A DNA stretch of 32,476 nucleotides from Lentisphaerae bacterium GWF2_44_16. GTDB lineage: Bacteria > Verrucomicrobiota > Lentisphaeria > Victivallales > GWF2-45-14. The stretch lies in the NCBI GenBank assembly GCA_001803225.1, contig MHBF01000179.1:1-32476 (forward strand). Reading direction: 5' to 3'. Below, piece by piece: positions 24,598 through 32,476 of the stretch (position 1 is its first letter; every line of letters starts with the position of its first letter). Both the position numbers and the translations under genes were made by a program. A model generated the notes under the pieces. It worked only from the letters and a program-made list of their open reading frames with translations, had not been told where the DNA came from and did not search any database.

Positions 24598-27030
24598 ATG
24601 ACTAATTATTCCTGCCCGCACTGCGAAGCTGAATTTGACGCAGTAGTGAGCAAAGAAGAAATATTGTTTTGTCCTCATTGCAATGAGGCTGTCGCGTTAC
24701 CGGATGAAGAAGAATTATCAGCTGGAAGCAAATTGGGCGGATTTGAAATCCTGAGCCTGGTCGGCAAAGGCGGCATGGGTTGTGTTTATCTGGCAAAGCA
24801 GATATCCATGCACAGAGAAGTCGCGTTGAAAGTCCTCCCTAAAATATTCACACAGGATAAAACCGCCGTTGACCAGTTTCTTAACGAAGTCAAAACTTCA
24901 GGGCGCATGGAACACCCGAATATCGTAACAGCTATTGACGCCGGAGAAGCAGATGGAGTTTACTTTCTGGCAATGACTTATGTGAAGGGTGAAGATCTGG
25001 AAAGCAGAATTAACAGGATAGGCCCCCTTCCAGAAAAAACAGCACTGAAATATACTCTTCAGATAGCAGATGCCCTTAATTATGCCTGGGAAAAACATAA
25101 GCTCCTTCACAGAGACATAAAGCCGGGAAATGTAATGGTCAACGAAGACGGAGGCGCTTACCTTCTTGATATGGGAATCGCTCTTAACATAGGCGACGCC
25201 TCAAAAAATCAAGACCATGTAGAGGGCTCCCCATTTTATATGAGTCCCGAACAGTCAAGAGGCGAACCCCTTGACTGGCGCAGCGACCTCTATTCGCTCG
25301 GAGCATCCCTTTATCATCTGATAGTCGGAAAGCCGCCCTACGACGCGCCGGATATTATGCGCATTGTGGAAATGCATACAGATTCTCCTTTTCCTGAACC
25401 GAAAAGCAGAAACCCTGACATAGAAGTATCAAAAAGAACTACTGCTCTTTTACAAAAAATGATGGCGAAAACACCCGACGAACGTTTCAGCTCATGGAAG
25501 AATTTCCAGAAAGAAGTCAATAACCTTCTGAAAACCGAAACAAAGGGACAGAAGAGCATTACAAGCAAACTGAAAAAGTCGCCCCAATTGCCAAGCGGCG
25601 GGTATTCAGGCGTAAAATTCGACTACAAGAAAAAAAGCTCCTTCATGTCCTTTCTTTCCATCGGACTTTTTATTATATCCCTGTCGGCGGGAGCTTTCTT
25701 TTTCATCAAATTCCTTAACAATAAACAGGCGGAAGACGCCCTGAAAAGAGCGGAGCTTTTTATTGAAAATCCCGAATGCGACTATTCAAGGGCCCTTGAC
25801 CTTTTCAGCGAGGCCAAACTCCGTTCCGATAAAATCCTGGTAGAAGAGGAAACCCGTCGGAAAACAAACGCCGGATACGAAAAATGCAAACAAATTCAGG
25901 AAAAGAAAATTAAGGAAAAGGAAATCCTTAATACGGCATTGAAAAAGGCGGCTGAAACTTACGGGGAGGCAAATAATCTTTACAAGGAAGGCGTAACCCT
26001 GTATAACGCTAAAAAACCTGACCATTCCAAATATGAAAAAGCTTTGAAAAAGTGCAAGGAAGCATCGGCAATACTTTCTCCGGTATCTTCTGATTCCCCT
26101 AATATTCAGGGACAGATAATTGCTTTCGCCGACCGCATCTCCAAACTTGAAAAATCCATAGAATTCAGACGCACGGAAGAAAAAAGAAAAGAAGAGGAAC
26201 GCAAAAGGGCCGAAGCCGCCCGCAATGCCGCCGCCGTCGCCGCAGAAACAGCAAAAAGTAACGCCGTTTCCATGGAAGAAAATAAAAAAAAGGAAGAGCA
26301 GCAGAAAGAACTTCAACAGCAGCAGGAAGACTTGAGTGTATTAAGAAAATCACTGGAACTCAAGAAAGACAGAATAAGAACAAATTTTGTAGTCTATGGC
26401 AGGGAAAGAAAATTTTCCGGTCTGAAACGTCTGATTGCCCCGGAAGACGCCCCCGGCAAAGCATATTTGAAGGGTGACACCGACGCGTTCAACGGCTGGA
26501 TTTCAGATGTGGTAGCCAAAATAAACGCCATTGAAAAAATATGGGATTCCATCTCCAACAGTAGTAAACATTTTGCGGGAACTAAAATAAAAATAGAGGA
26601 CCAGGACGCTGAAATTCTGAAAATAGAAAAAAGCGAAATTTTCTTTAAAGCCCCAGTCTCCATAAAGATAGACGGGAAAAAAGCCATAGTAAGCAAAACC
26701 GCGTTTGAAAATGTCGAGACAAGATTTATTTTCCCGATCCTGAAAAAGGCGCTTGATGAGGCTGGAAAAGACAAGCTTCTGATTGACATTCTTACATCCT
26801 CCGGAGAATTCGCCGCCGCTAATAAGCTGGCTTCAAACGAAGATCAGAAGAAGGAAATTTCCGAGACCGCCTACAGCTATATCAAATTCTGTATAAGAAA
26901 AGAATACAGCGAATACAAAATAGACCGCAAAGCATCTGCGAAAAGGCTTGAGGAAATCAAGGAAAAATATGAAAGTCTCCCTGAATATTCCAAAGCTCTG
27001 GAAGACGCGAAGGCTGAAAATAAAAAATAA
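24598..27030 (+). CDS. Zinc-ribbon Hanks-type serine/threonine kinase, single-pass membrane protein
   Basis: An 810-residue protein. Residues 6-28 hold two CPHC knuckles (Cys6/9, Cys25/28), a zinc ribbon. The kinase domain (~46-310) has the glycine loop 'GKGGMGCVYLAK', ATP-binding Lys78, catalytic 'HRDIKPGN' (Asp173), metal site 'DMG' (Asp191, with Met for the usual Phe) and 'GSPFYMSPEQ' of the activation segment. A transmembrane helix follows at ~351-371. The extracytoplasmic part (~375-810) begins with a TPR-like helical region, has a long Lys/Glu/Gln-rich coiled coil (~521-590) and ends in a mixed domain of unknown fold, likely the sensor. It transfers phosphate to Ser/Thr of unknown targets. 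It is convergent with the SpoIIE phosphatase gene, 23 bp away. Confidence 0.9.
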   Translation: MTNYSCPHCEAEFDAVVSKEEILFCPHCNEAVALPDEEELSAGSKLGGFEILSLVGKGGMGCVYLAKQISMHREVALKVLPKIFTQDKTAVDQFLNEVKTSGRMEHPNIVTAIDAGEADGVYFLAMTYVKGEDLESRINRIGPLPEKTALKYTLQIADALNYAWEKHKLLHRDIKPGNVMVNEDGGAYLLDMGIALNIGDASKNQDHVEGSPFYMSPEQSRGEPLDWRSDLYSLGASLYHLIVGKPPYDAPDIMRIVEMHTDSPFPEPKSRNPDIEVSKRTTALLQKMMAKTPDERFSSWKNFQKEVNNLLKTETKGQKSITSKLKKSPQLPSGGYSGVKFDYKKKSSFMSFLSIGLFIISLSAGAFFFIKFLNNKQAEDALKRAELFIENPECDYSRALDLFSEAKLRSDKILVEEETRRKTNAGYEKCKQIQEKKIKEKEILNTALKKAAETYGEANNLYKEGVTLYNAKKPDHSKYEKALKKCKEASAILSPVSSDSPNIQGQIIAFADRISKLEKSIEFRRTEEKRKEEERKRAEAARNAAAVAAETAKSNAVSMEENKKKEEQQKELQQQQEDLSVLRKSLELKKDRIRTNFVVYGRERKFSGLKRLIAPEDAPGKAYLKGDTDAFNGWISDVVAKINAIEKIWDSISNSSKHFAGTKIKIEDQDAEILKIEKSEIFFKAPVSIKIDGKKAIVSKTAFENVETRFIFPILKKALDEAGKDKLLIDILTSSGEFAAANKLASNEDQKKEISETAYSYIKFCIRKEYSEYKIDRKASAKRLEEIKEKYESLPEYSKALEDAKAENKK

Positions 27031-27053
27031 GCTACTGCTTTTACCTGTCTAAA

Positions 27054-28472
27054 CTAAAGGTGCTTTATTATAACCATTGTCTGGTCATCGAGCTGGTTTT
27101 CCTGATTGCCCGTGAAGTCATCTACGGATTCAATTATCCGGTTGATTGTTTCTTCAGGTTTATCATTGGTCATGCATGAGTTGAGGTATTCTTTTTCAAG
27201 TCTGTCGTTACCGTATTCTTCACCCTTTTCGTTTATGGCCTCACAAAGACCGTCCGTAAAAAGAAGTATCGACATGTCAGGCGTAAACTCAAGCGATATA
27301 GTGTCAAAATTTGAAAGTTCATTCGGAAGTATCCCCAGAGCTGAACCTGAAGGGAATATTCTCCTTATATGATCTCTCACATAAAGAAAAAGACCGGTAT
27401 GCCCGGCCCTCGCGTATTCAAGAGTCGAATCCTTCTTATTCAGAAGACAGCACGCCAGCGTGATGAAACGCTCCTCATCGGTATCCCTGAAAAGATTATA
27501 GTTAAGGTCCCTGAGAAGTTCCTTGAGGTTTGTGAAACGGTCAACGCATGAACGTATGAAGCTTCTCGTCATGGCCATTATCATACATGCCGGTATGCCT
27601 TTTCCGCACGCGTCACCTATTACTATCAGGAGCCTGTTTTCATCAATCTGAACGAAATCGTAAAAATCCCCGTTTACTTCCTTCGATGAACGGGTGAATG
27701 ACTGAACGACAAACTGGTCCCAGGACGGAAATGTCTTCGGAAGGAGTGACGCCTGAAGCTGTCTGGCAAACTCAAGTTCCTGGCTTATGCGCTGCTGTCT
27801 GCTCAGGTTTGAGTAAACCTGCACGATATTTTGCGCAAGCACCACCTGAGAGGCGATGAACTTAAAGTTGCTGAACTGCTCGGCGGAAAAAGCCCTGTCA
27901 TTCCTTCTGTTATTAACCGCGCATATTACCCCGGTCACATTCGCGTCGCTTATGAGCGGCACAGCCATCATGGTCCTGATAGGCACTACCGTATCCGTAC
28001 CGGAAATTCTGGGGTCCTTGGAAGCGTCTTCAAGGTACAGATAATCTTTTTTCGCCGCTATTTCTCCTATTATGCCTTCACCGATTTTTATTTTTTCCCT
28101 TTTGAGGGACTCAAGTATGTAACGGGGTTTGGTCATGACATATTGTGTCGATTTGTGAAGCGGCGGAAACGCGCCTGAAACACCTGCGGCTTTCAGATAT
28201 TCCCCCTCTAAGAAAAAAATGCATATTGACTGGGCTTCAATCAAGTCGGCCACATAACGGGCTGTCATATTCATGGAACTGTCTATTTCCTGAACAGTTC
28301 TCAAATTCTGTGAGAAAAGGCTCAGAAAATTTGTTATCTCCGCTTTCTTGTGCAGAGCATCCTCAATTTTTCTCCTCAGTATATTTATTTTGGCTTGCAG
28401 GACAGTAAAGTACAATGCCCATAGGACAAGGACAATCCCGCAGAATATCAATGCCTGTATCGGAAAAAACAT
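27054..28472 (-). CDS. GAF-SpoIIE serine phosphatase (RsbU-like), membrane-anchored
   Basis: A 472-residue protein: N-terminal transmembrane helix (~4-26), a short coiled coil, a GAF sensor domain (~65-215, 'GEGIIGEIAAKKDYLYLEDASKDPR...MMAVPLI') and a C-terminal PP2C/SpoIIE phosphatase (~250-470). The phosphatase motifs 'ARQLQASLLPK', 'EVNGDFYDFV', 'VIGDACGKGIPACMIMA', 'EYARAGHTGLFLY' and 'LLFTDGLCEAINEKGEEYG' are intact, including the metal aspartates. RsbU-type phosphatases dephosphorylate an anti-anti-sigma factor to release a sigma factor; no anti-sigma or STAS gene is in view, so the target is unknown. It is convergent with the kinase gene and upstream of the degenerate-PLD gene is transcribed in the same direction towards it. 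Confidence 0.93.
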   Translation of the reverse strand: MFFPIQALIFCGIVLVLWALYFTVLQAKINILRRKIEDALHKKAEITNFLSLFSQNLRTVQEIDSSMNMTARYVADLIEAQSICIFFLEGEYLKAAGVSGAFPPLHKSTQYVMTKPRYILESLKREKIKIGEGIIGEIAAKKDYLYLEDASKDPRISGTDTVVPIRTMMAVPLISDANVTGVICAVNNRRNDRAFSAEQFSNFKFIASQVVLAQNIVQVYSNLSRQQRISQELEFARQLQASLLPKTFPSWDQFVVQSFTRSSKEVNGDFYDFVQIDENRLLIVIGDACGKGIPACMIMAMTRSFIRSCVDRFTNLKELLRDLNYNLFRDTDEERFITLACCLLNKKDSTLEYARAGHTGLFLYVRDHIRRIFPSGSALGILPNELSNFDTISLEFTPDMSILLFTDGLCEAINEKGEEYGNDRLEKEYLNSCMTNDKPEETINRIIESVDDFTGNQENQLDDQTMVIIKHL

Positions 28473-28527
28473 AGCAATTCCATCTGTTTTTTTAATTAAA
28501 AAATTCTATTAAGATAAGGTTCTGAAA

Positions 28528-30102
28528 CTAATTTTCAACTTCATGGGAGTAACCGGACCATGTTTTGAGCGCAAATATTATCTTATGGTAAAGGGAACGG
28601 AAATAGCCCGGAGCGTATTTTGTATAATCCGAAGTATAAAAATTCTTATCCTGGCTTTTCCAGTAAAAATTGAAAACATCCTCAAGTTTCTTTGACCCTG
28701 AAAAATCACCTTCAACGTATATCGCCGATATCAGATTATATCCTCTGAGTGATTTGAAATTCGTCCCGGATGAACACAAGAGTATTTTGCTGCTGCCTGT
28801 TTCATTATTGAAAATATGAAGAAGCGAGACTTTTGTGGAACATCCTTCCAACCAGCGTATTTCCATGTCCTTGTTGGTGTTTTTGTTATCCAGATACAAC
28901 TCTTCGGCAGACAGAAAATTAGGATCTTCAGGCTGTGAAAATAAATTCCGGTTTTTGCCGAAGATTATCCTTATCCCGCATTTTTTAGAATTTGCGGCGT
29001 TTATGAGCTTTATTATTTCATGGTCATTTAAAGCCCCGGCGATTATATCTATGGTGTCGCCTCCTGAAATACCTGCAAGCATCCATTCCATTTTTATCCC
29101 AACGGCTTCTTCCGTGAGAAATTCCATCCATAATCTGCTGCCCCCGGATGCCTGTCCCTCATGAATATCTTTCATCACCAGTTCCACATGCCGGAGGATT
29201 GAAGTCTCACCGTCACTAGAAAGCCCGTTTCCTTTTTTTGAAAGGAATTCTCTTGCAATAAAAAGTTCACTTTTCAGAAGGGGCATGACGGGTCCGCCTT
29301 TTACAAGGGTCGCTATCTGCAAGTCATCGGGCTGGGTGTTCGGATTGAGAGTTCCCGTTATGGACTCAAAGCCTGAAGAAGTTTTTGCTATTATTATATT
29401 TCTTGCTGATTTTTTGCCCTGCCATACTTTTAATTGCTCCCTGCATGAGATCCTGACCTTTGTACCGTCCGACATACTTTTGCTGAAACGCGGGGCCGTA
29501 AACCAGTTGTGTTCCGGCAGCAGGTCTATAAGCTTCACCGCGAAACGGCCCGCAGGCCCATAAATCCAGCGGTAATCCCTCTGCGCGTCCCTTTCCGTAA
29601 AAACAATATCAATCCCCAATTTCAGCAATTCTGAATACAGTTTTCTGTACTTTTCAGTGGAATACAATTCCTTTGAATCCGTTATTATCAGAGTATAAAG
29701 CCCGGGTTTAGCCTTTTTCGCGTCTATGAGCGCGCGATAAAAGAAATTTTCTTTTTTCTTTTCATCCTTACTGAACAGTGCGGGAAAATCGGAAATATCT
29801 ATCAGCAGAAAAGTTTCAGCGTTTCTGAAGAGTCTTGTCAGCTCTTTTTCTATATTGCCTTTTTCGCTGTTCGATACCAGTATCTTTATCTGGTCCTCAT
29901 TAACAGGTATCCTGTCAGAGCTTATATTTGTGCCGGGAAAAGGTTTGTAGGCGGCAACCGAAAGTGCCGCCGCGACAAGATAAATCGCAAAGGCAAAAAA
30001 AGTTACCACAGCCGATATGACGCTATATTTTATAATAAGCGGCAGAAAGGAATTCTTTTTCCCTTTTTCTTTTCCCGCCGCTTTTGTCTTTTTCGTCGCC
30101 AT
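28528..30102 (-). CDS. Membrane-anchored, catalytically degenerate phospholipase D-like protein
   Basis: A 524-residue protein. A Lys-rich N-terminus (residues 1-18) precedes one transmembrane helix (~22-50). The rest resembles two PLD half-domains. In the first, 'LFRNAETFLLIDISDF', 'ALIDAKKAKPGLYTLIIT' and 'KTSSGFESITGTLNPNTQPDDL' follow the PLD layout. In the second, 'GDTIDIIAGALNDHEIIKLI', 'NAANSKKCGIRIIFG' and 'LLHIFNNETGSSKILLCSSG'-TNFKSL do. Neither half has a complete HxKxxxxD motif: the first has no His there and the second keeps H but has F for K. The family call is by pattern only. It is 55 bp upstream of the SpoIIE gene on the same strand, so they may share a transcript. A structural or regulatory membrane role is more likely than phosphodiester hydrolysis. 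Confidence 0.6.
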   Translation of the reverse strand: MATKKTKAAGKEKGKKNSFLPLIIKYSVISAVVTFFAFAIYLVAAALSVAAYKPFPGTNISSDRIPVNEDQIKILVSNSEKGNIEKELTRLFRNAETFLLIDISDFPALFSKDEKKKENFFYRALIDAKKAKPGLYTLIITDSKELYSTEKYRKLYSELLKLGIDIVFTERDAQRDYRWIYGPAGRFAVKLIDLLPEHNWFTAPRFSKSMSDGTKVRISCREQLKVWQGKKSARNIIIAKTSSGFESITGTLNPNTQPDDLQIATLVKGGPVMPLLKSELFIAREFLSKKGNGLSSDGETSILRHVELVMKDIHEGQASGGSRLWMEFLTEEAVGIKMEWMLAGISGGDTIDIIAGALNDHEIIKLINAANSKKCGIRIIFGKNRNLFSQPEDPNFLSAEELYLDNKNTNKDMEIRWLEGCSTKVSLLHIFNNETGSSKILLCSSGTNFKSLRGYNLISAIYVEGDFSGSKKLEDVFNFYWKSQDKNFYTSDYTKYAPGYFRSLYHKIIFALKTWSGYSHEVEN

Positions 30103-30239
30103 TTTAAAATTCGCTTTTAAACTGTATATTTAACTTGAACATGATATTTTATAATATACCCGGCCGGGAATGCTAAGAAAGTATGTTTGTTAAAATTTAT
30201 AGTTAAAAAGGATTTAAAAACTCAAAAATAATACCTGAA
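30103..30239. other. Intergenic region with GC-rich palindrome
   Basis: A perfect 10-bp palindrome, CCCGGCCGGG (30159-30168), stands out in AT-rich DNA 57 bp before the start of the PLD-like gene. It cannot form a useful hairpin, so a protein site is more likely than a terminator. Flanking AT-rich runs could supply -10 elements; none is convincing. Confidence 0.4.
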
Positions 30240-31334
30240 TTAATACCAGCCGTATTTGTGAACTGCCTGATACATCGCCAGCACGTTTTCAGCCGGGGAA
30301 TTGTCCTGCAACTGATGAGTAGGCGCAAAGCAATAGCCGCCTCTGGGCATCATTATCTCAAGGGTTTTGCGGCAATATTCGTCAACCTCAGCCGGGGTTC
30401 CATAAGCGACCGGGCCGGCAGTAGAAATACAGCCGTGAAAGGCAAGACGTCCGTCAAATCTTTTTTTGAGATATTCCGGAGACATGTCTTTAGCCTCAGG
30501 TTGCAAGGTGTCTACTGCATCAATTCCCATTCCTATAAAATCTTCATATGCCCAACTGCTTGATCCGCATGTGTGTATCATTACCGGAAGATTGTAAGAT
30601 TTTGCGAGATCAATAAACTTCTGATGGCGCGGCTTTATGTGTTTACGGTAAAGCTCAAGACTTATTAATGGTGCGATTTGAGTACCGAGATCTTCCCCCA
30701 TCCACAAAAAATCTATCAAGCCACCTGCTTTTTCCAGTGTTCTTGAAGTAATTTCAAGTTGCAGATTAATTTTTTTATCTATTAAGCACAATCCTGCAGG
30801 ATCATCCGTTATCAGGTCTATCAACACCTGTTCCATGCTTCTTAACATACCGGTGCTGTTTATTACATCTGCCAGTCCAGCTCCGCCAACATACAGTGCG
30901 TATTCCGATTGCTTTTTACATTCTTCAGGAACACTGTCGTATTCATAATCATCCGGAGACGGAAACGGCCATCTTACAATGGCTTCACAATCTGCATCTC
31001 TCAAAGGAAAATCACAGTAATCCCAATAACCGCCACTTTCATGCTCAATCCACTTTGTTCTAATTCCATTTTGAGGGTTGACATTCAGTCCTGGAATTTC
31101 TTTATGAAGGCGTGTACCTGTATATTTAGCTGAAACTCCCGCAAAATCAATACCGACAGCCTTTTTAAACTTTTCATTGTCATCAATCTTAATACCCAGC
31201 AGTTCTTTAAAACGTCGACCTATCCCTGGGTTTGACTTATAATTTACCGGAACCCTGTCAGGGATACCTTTGTTAAGTGTTATCAAAACCCTTTCCTTTG
31301 AAGAAAACCCGCCATTACTTTTTATCAAAATCAT
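30240..31334 (-). CDS. Uroporphyrinogen decarboxylase (URO-D) family protein
   Basis: A 364-residue TIM-barrel protein of the URO-D/MtaA/CmuA superfamily. It opens with 'SSKERVLITLNKGIPDRVPV', has 'HTCGSSSWAYEDFIGMGIDAVDTLQPEAKDMSPEYLKK' and 'LAFHGCISTAGPVAYGTPAEV', and ends with 'GGYCFAPTHQLQDNSPAENVLAM'. The His-x-Cys and HGC elements resemble the zinc-binding sites of the methyltransferase branch rather than the heme enzyme, and no heme genes lie nearby. PVC bacteria carry many such paralogues of unknown substrate, possibly methyl transfer or demethylation of plant or glycan compounds. ATG 31334 has a GGGAG ribosome site 7 bases upstream. It is divergent from the AraC gene and probably controlled by it. 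Confidence 0.85.
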   Translation of the reverse strand: MILIKSNGGFSSKERVLITLNKGIPDRVPVNYKSNPGIGRRFKELLGIKIDDNEKFKKAVGIDFAGVSAKYTGTRLHKEIPGLNVNPQNGIRTKWIEHESGGYWDYCDFPLRDADCEAIVRWPFPSPDDYEYDSVPEECKKQSEYALYVGGAGLADVINSTGMLRSMEQVLIDLITDDPAGLCLIDKKINLQLEITSRTLEKAGGLIDFLWMGEDLGTQIAPLISLELYRKHIKPRHQKFIDLAKSYNLPVMIHTCGSSSWAYEDFIGMGIDAVDTLQPEAKDMSPEYLKKRFDGRLAFHGCISTAGPVAYGTPAEVDEYCRKTLEIMMPRGGYCFAPTHQLQDNSPAENVLAMYQAVHKYGWY

Positions 31335-31344
31335 AATTTATCTC

Positions 31345-31370
31345 CCAATTATATTGGTAACGATTATAAT
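31345..31370. promoter_or_regulatory. Shared divergent control region of the URO-D and AraC genes
   Basis: Only 56 bp separate the two starts. CCAAT-TAT-ATTGG (31345-31357) is a 13-bp inverted repeat, and ATTATAAT (31363-31370) is a palindrome that offers a TATAAT -10 element on both strands. Binding of the AraC protein here is inferred from position. Confidence 0.5.
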
Positions 31371-31390
31371 TAATTTTATGAAAGAAAACA

Positions 31391-32365
31391 ATGGATAAAA
31401 ATTCTTCTTTTTGTAATATAGTTGCAAAAAAAGCACATATAGTGTATTTATATACTATTATGAGTATCAACAATAAGCCAGCTCCTGACGCTATAGTGCT
31501 ATATGCAAACTATGCGGTATTTTCTCCGGGAAAGACGATCACTCATTCCGGGAAGGTTCAAAGCCGTATGCTGCTCTGGTGTAAAAACGGGAAGGGCATT
31601 ATAACAGTAAATGGTGAAACTTTTCCATTTTCAGCTGGCCGTTTTTTATTCATTCCGTGGAACCATATGATTTATTACAAAGCAGATGAAAAAGACCCTT
31701 TTCTTCTAGCAGGCATTCATATTGTTCCCGAACTGAAAAAGAGAGGAAATATCCATTACAAAATTTTTCACGGGGAAATAAATGATTTAAAAGAATATAA
31801 GAAAAGGAAAAACACCGGAATTCCAGACTTTTCTTCTGTTTTTTCAGGAAATCTTTTCATGAGCCATACGCTTGAAATCCTTGCGGAATATATAATCGCA
31901 TGGTTTCAGAAGGAACCAAGAGAAGAATTCATAGCTCGCAATCTCGCTCATCTTCTCATATATGAGCTGATGAAAGCAAAAGAGAACCAATCCGCTTTTT
32001 CCGATAAGAAACCCCAGGAACTGCAAAAACTCCTCTTATATATGGAAAAAAACATTGAAAAAAAACTTCAAATATCTGATCTTTCCAGGCTGTTAAATTC
32101 TTCGCGTTCGACAATATTCAGGCTTTTCAAAAAACATCTGAACTGTACACCGGTAAACTGGATATTGAAACGGAAAGTACACCGCGCGGAAGAACTGCTT
32201 TGCAAAACTAATCTTCGAATAGGGGAAATAGGAACAAAAATATCTATAGATGATCCTTATTATTTCTCAAAAGTCTTTAAAAAATTTACGGGCGTTACAG
32301 CCAGAGAATTCAGGAATGGCCATTCTCTGGTGAAAAATACAATGAATGTCCCGTTATCGTCTTAA
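31391..32365 (+). CDS. AraC-family transcriptional regulator
   Basis: A 324-residue regulator. The N-terminal half is an AraC-type cupin ligand-binding domain ('KGIITVNGETFPFSAGRFLFIPWNHMIYY'). The C-terminal ~95 residues are the double helix-turn-helix: first 'LQISDLSRLLNSSRSTIFRLFKKH', then the AraC signature 'IGEIGTKISIDDPYYFSKVFKKFTGVTAREFR'. Such proteins respond to sugars or related ligands and usually activate an adjacent operon. Start is uncertain: ATG 31391 has only GAAAG upstream, and ATG 31460 is an alternative that still keeps the cupin. Divergent from the URO-D gene across 56 bp, which is its most likely target. Confidence 0.9.
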   Translation: MDKNSSFCNIVAKKAHIVYLYTIMSINNKPAPDAIVLYANYAVFSPGKTITHSGKVQSRMLLWCKNGKGIITVNGETFPFSAGRFLFIPWNHMIYYKADEKDPFLLAGIHIVPELKKRGNIHYKIFHGEINDLKEYKKRKNTGIPDFSSVFSGNLFMSHTLEILAEYIIAWFQKEPREEFIARNLAHLLIYELMKAKENQSAFSDKKPQELQKLLLYMEKNIEKKLQISDLSRLLNSSRSTIFRLFKKHLNCTPVNWILKRKVHRAEELLCKTNLRIGEIGTKISIDDPYYFSKVFKKFTGVTAREFRNGHSLVKNTMNVPLSS

Positions 32366-32437
32366 TTTTCTAATTCCAGGACGCTTATTTTTAACTACTC
32401 TGAGGTAATTTCAAAAGTTTGAATTAAAGCTTGAAAA

Positions 32438-32476
32438 ATGCGTAGGAAAGTTCATTTTGACTTCAATCATCACAAA
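32438..32476 (+). CDS. Possible start of a further gene, cut by the window end
   Basis: From ATG 32438 the frame is open to the end of the window (13 codons, beginning M-R-R-K-V-H-F-D-F). The ribosome site is poor and the length too short to judge. The 72 bases before it hold no recognised feature. Confidence 0.15.
   Translation, partial: MRRKVHFDFNHHK

Noticed and set aside
24598-27030. Kinase as a pseudokinase because of DMG in place of DFG
   Set aside because: The catalytic Lys78, Asp173 and metal-binding Asp191 are all present; Met at the Phe position is tolerated in active kinases.
30159-30168. CCCGGCCGGG as a terminator for the URO-D gene
   Set aside because: A perfect palindrome has no room for a loop beyond a 3-bp stem and no T-run follows on the minus strand.
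1-32476. CRISPR array, prophage, integron or defence island
   Set aside because: No regularly spaced repeats, integrase, transposase, phage structural genes or restriction-modification pairs were found. The only nuclease-like gene lies among housekeeping genes.

Overview
The window reads as one chromosomal segment of a Gram-negative, moderately AT-rich bacterium. Gram-negative affinity rests on a lipid A acyltransferase of the LpxL/HtrB type, an ArnT-like GT39 glycosyltransferase and a lipobox protein. A remnant of the prepilin-type H-X9-DG family, a divergent AraC / URO-D-family pair, a zinc-ribbon Ser/Thr kinase and a SpoIIE-type phosphatase together point to the PVC superphylum, most likely Lentisphaerota. 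This is inference from gene content; there is no rRNA here to test it. No tRNA, rRNA, CRISPR array, insertion sequence or phage module was seen.

Layout. 1-3872: the 3' part of a large protein with a LamG-like C-terminus, then a PHP-domain phosphoesterase with a long uncharacterised tail. 3869-5926 (minus): a lipoprotein made of many aromatic/proline repeats with a fresh 96-bp tandem duplication. 6082-7851: an alpha/beta hydrolase, then a membrane-anchored ankyrin protein that probably starts at a non-AUG codon. 7854-9287: an XRE-cupin regulator divergent from a glycerophosphodiester phosphodiesterase (GDPD) that has a perfect consensus promoter. 9295-9582: a scar joining the start of a second GDPD gene to the end of an H-X9-DG prepilin gene. 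9680-11626: a two-domain acetyl-xylan-esterase-like hydrolase, abutting a convergent PP2C phosphatase (11627-12412).

12626-16521: an EF-G paralogue and ribosomal protein S1, the latter closed by a clear terminator. 16639-18445: a putative PD-(D/E)XK-like protein overlapping the lipid A acyltransferase gene. 18464-21779 (minus): CBS-pair protein, ArnT-like transferase, TauE/SafE exporter. 21888-24486: cinA, a pentapeptide-repeat protein and an orphan oligopeptide-transporter ATPase. 24598-30102: a transmembrane Ser/Thr kinase, a convergent GAF-SpoIIE phosphatase and a membrane protein that looks like a catalytically dead phospholipase-D fold. 30240-32365: a URO-D family protein divergent from an AraC regulator.

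Themes. Housekeeping genes (translation, lipid A, cinA) are interleaved with phospho-signalling (one kinase, two phosphatases), carbohydrate or ester hydrolysis and envelope proteins. Gene ends are packed tightly, with several convergent pairs sharing or abutting stop codons. The least explained items are the repeat lipoprotein, the degenerate PLD protein beside the kinase/phosphatase pair, the nuclease-like protein next to S1, and the GDPD/prepilin scar.
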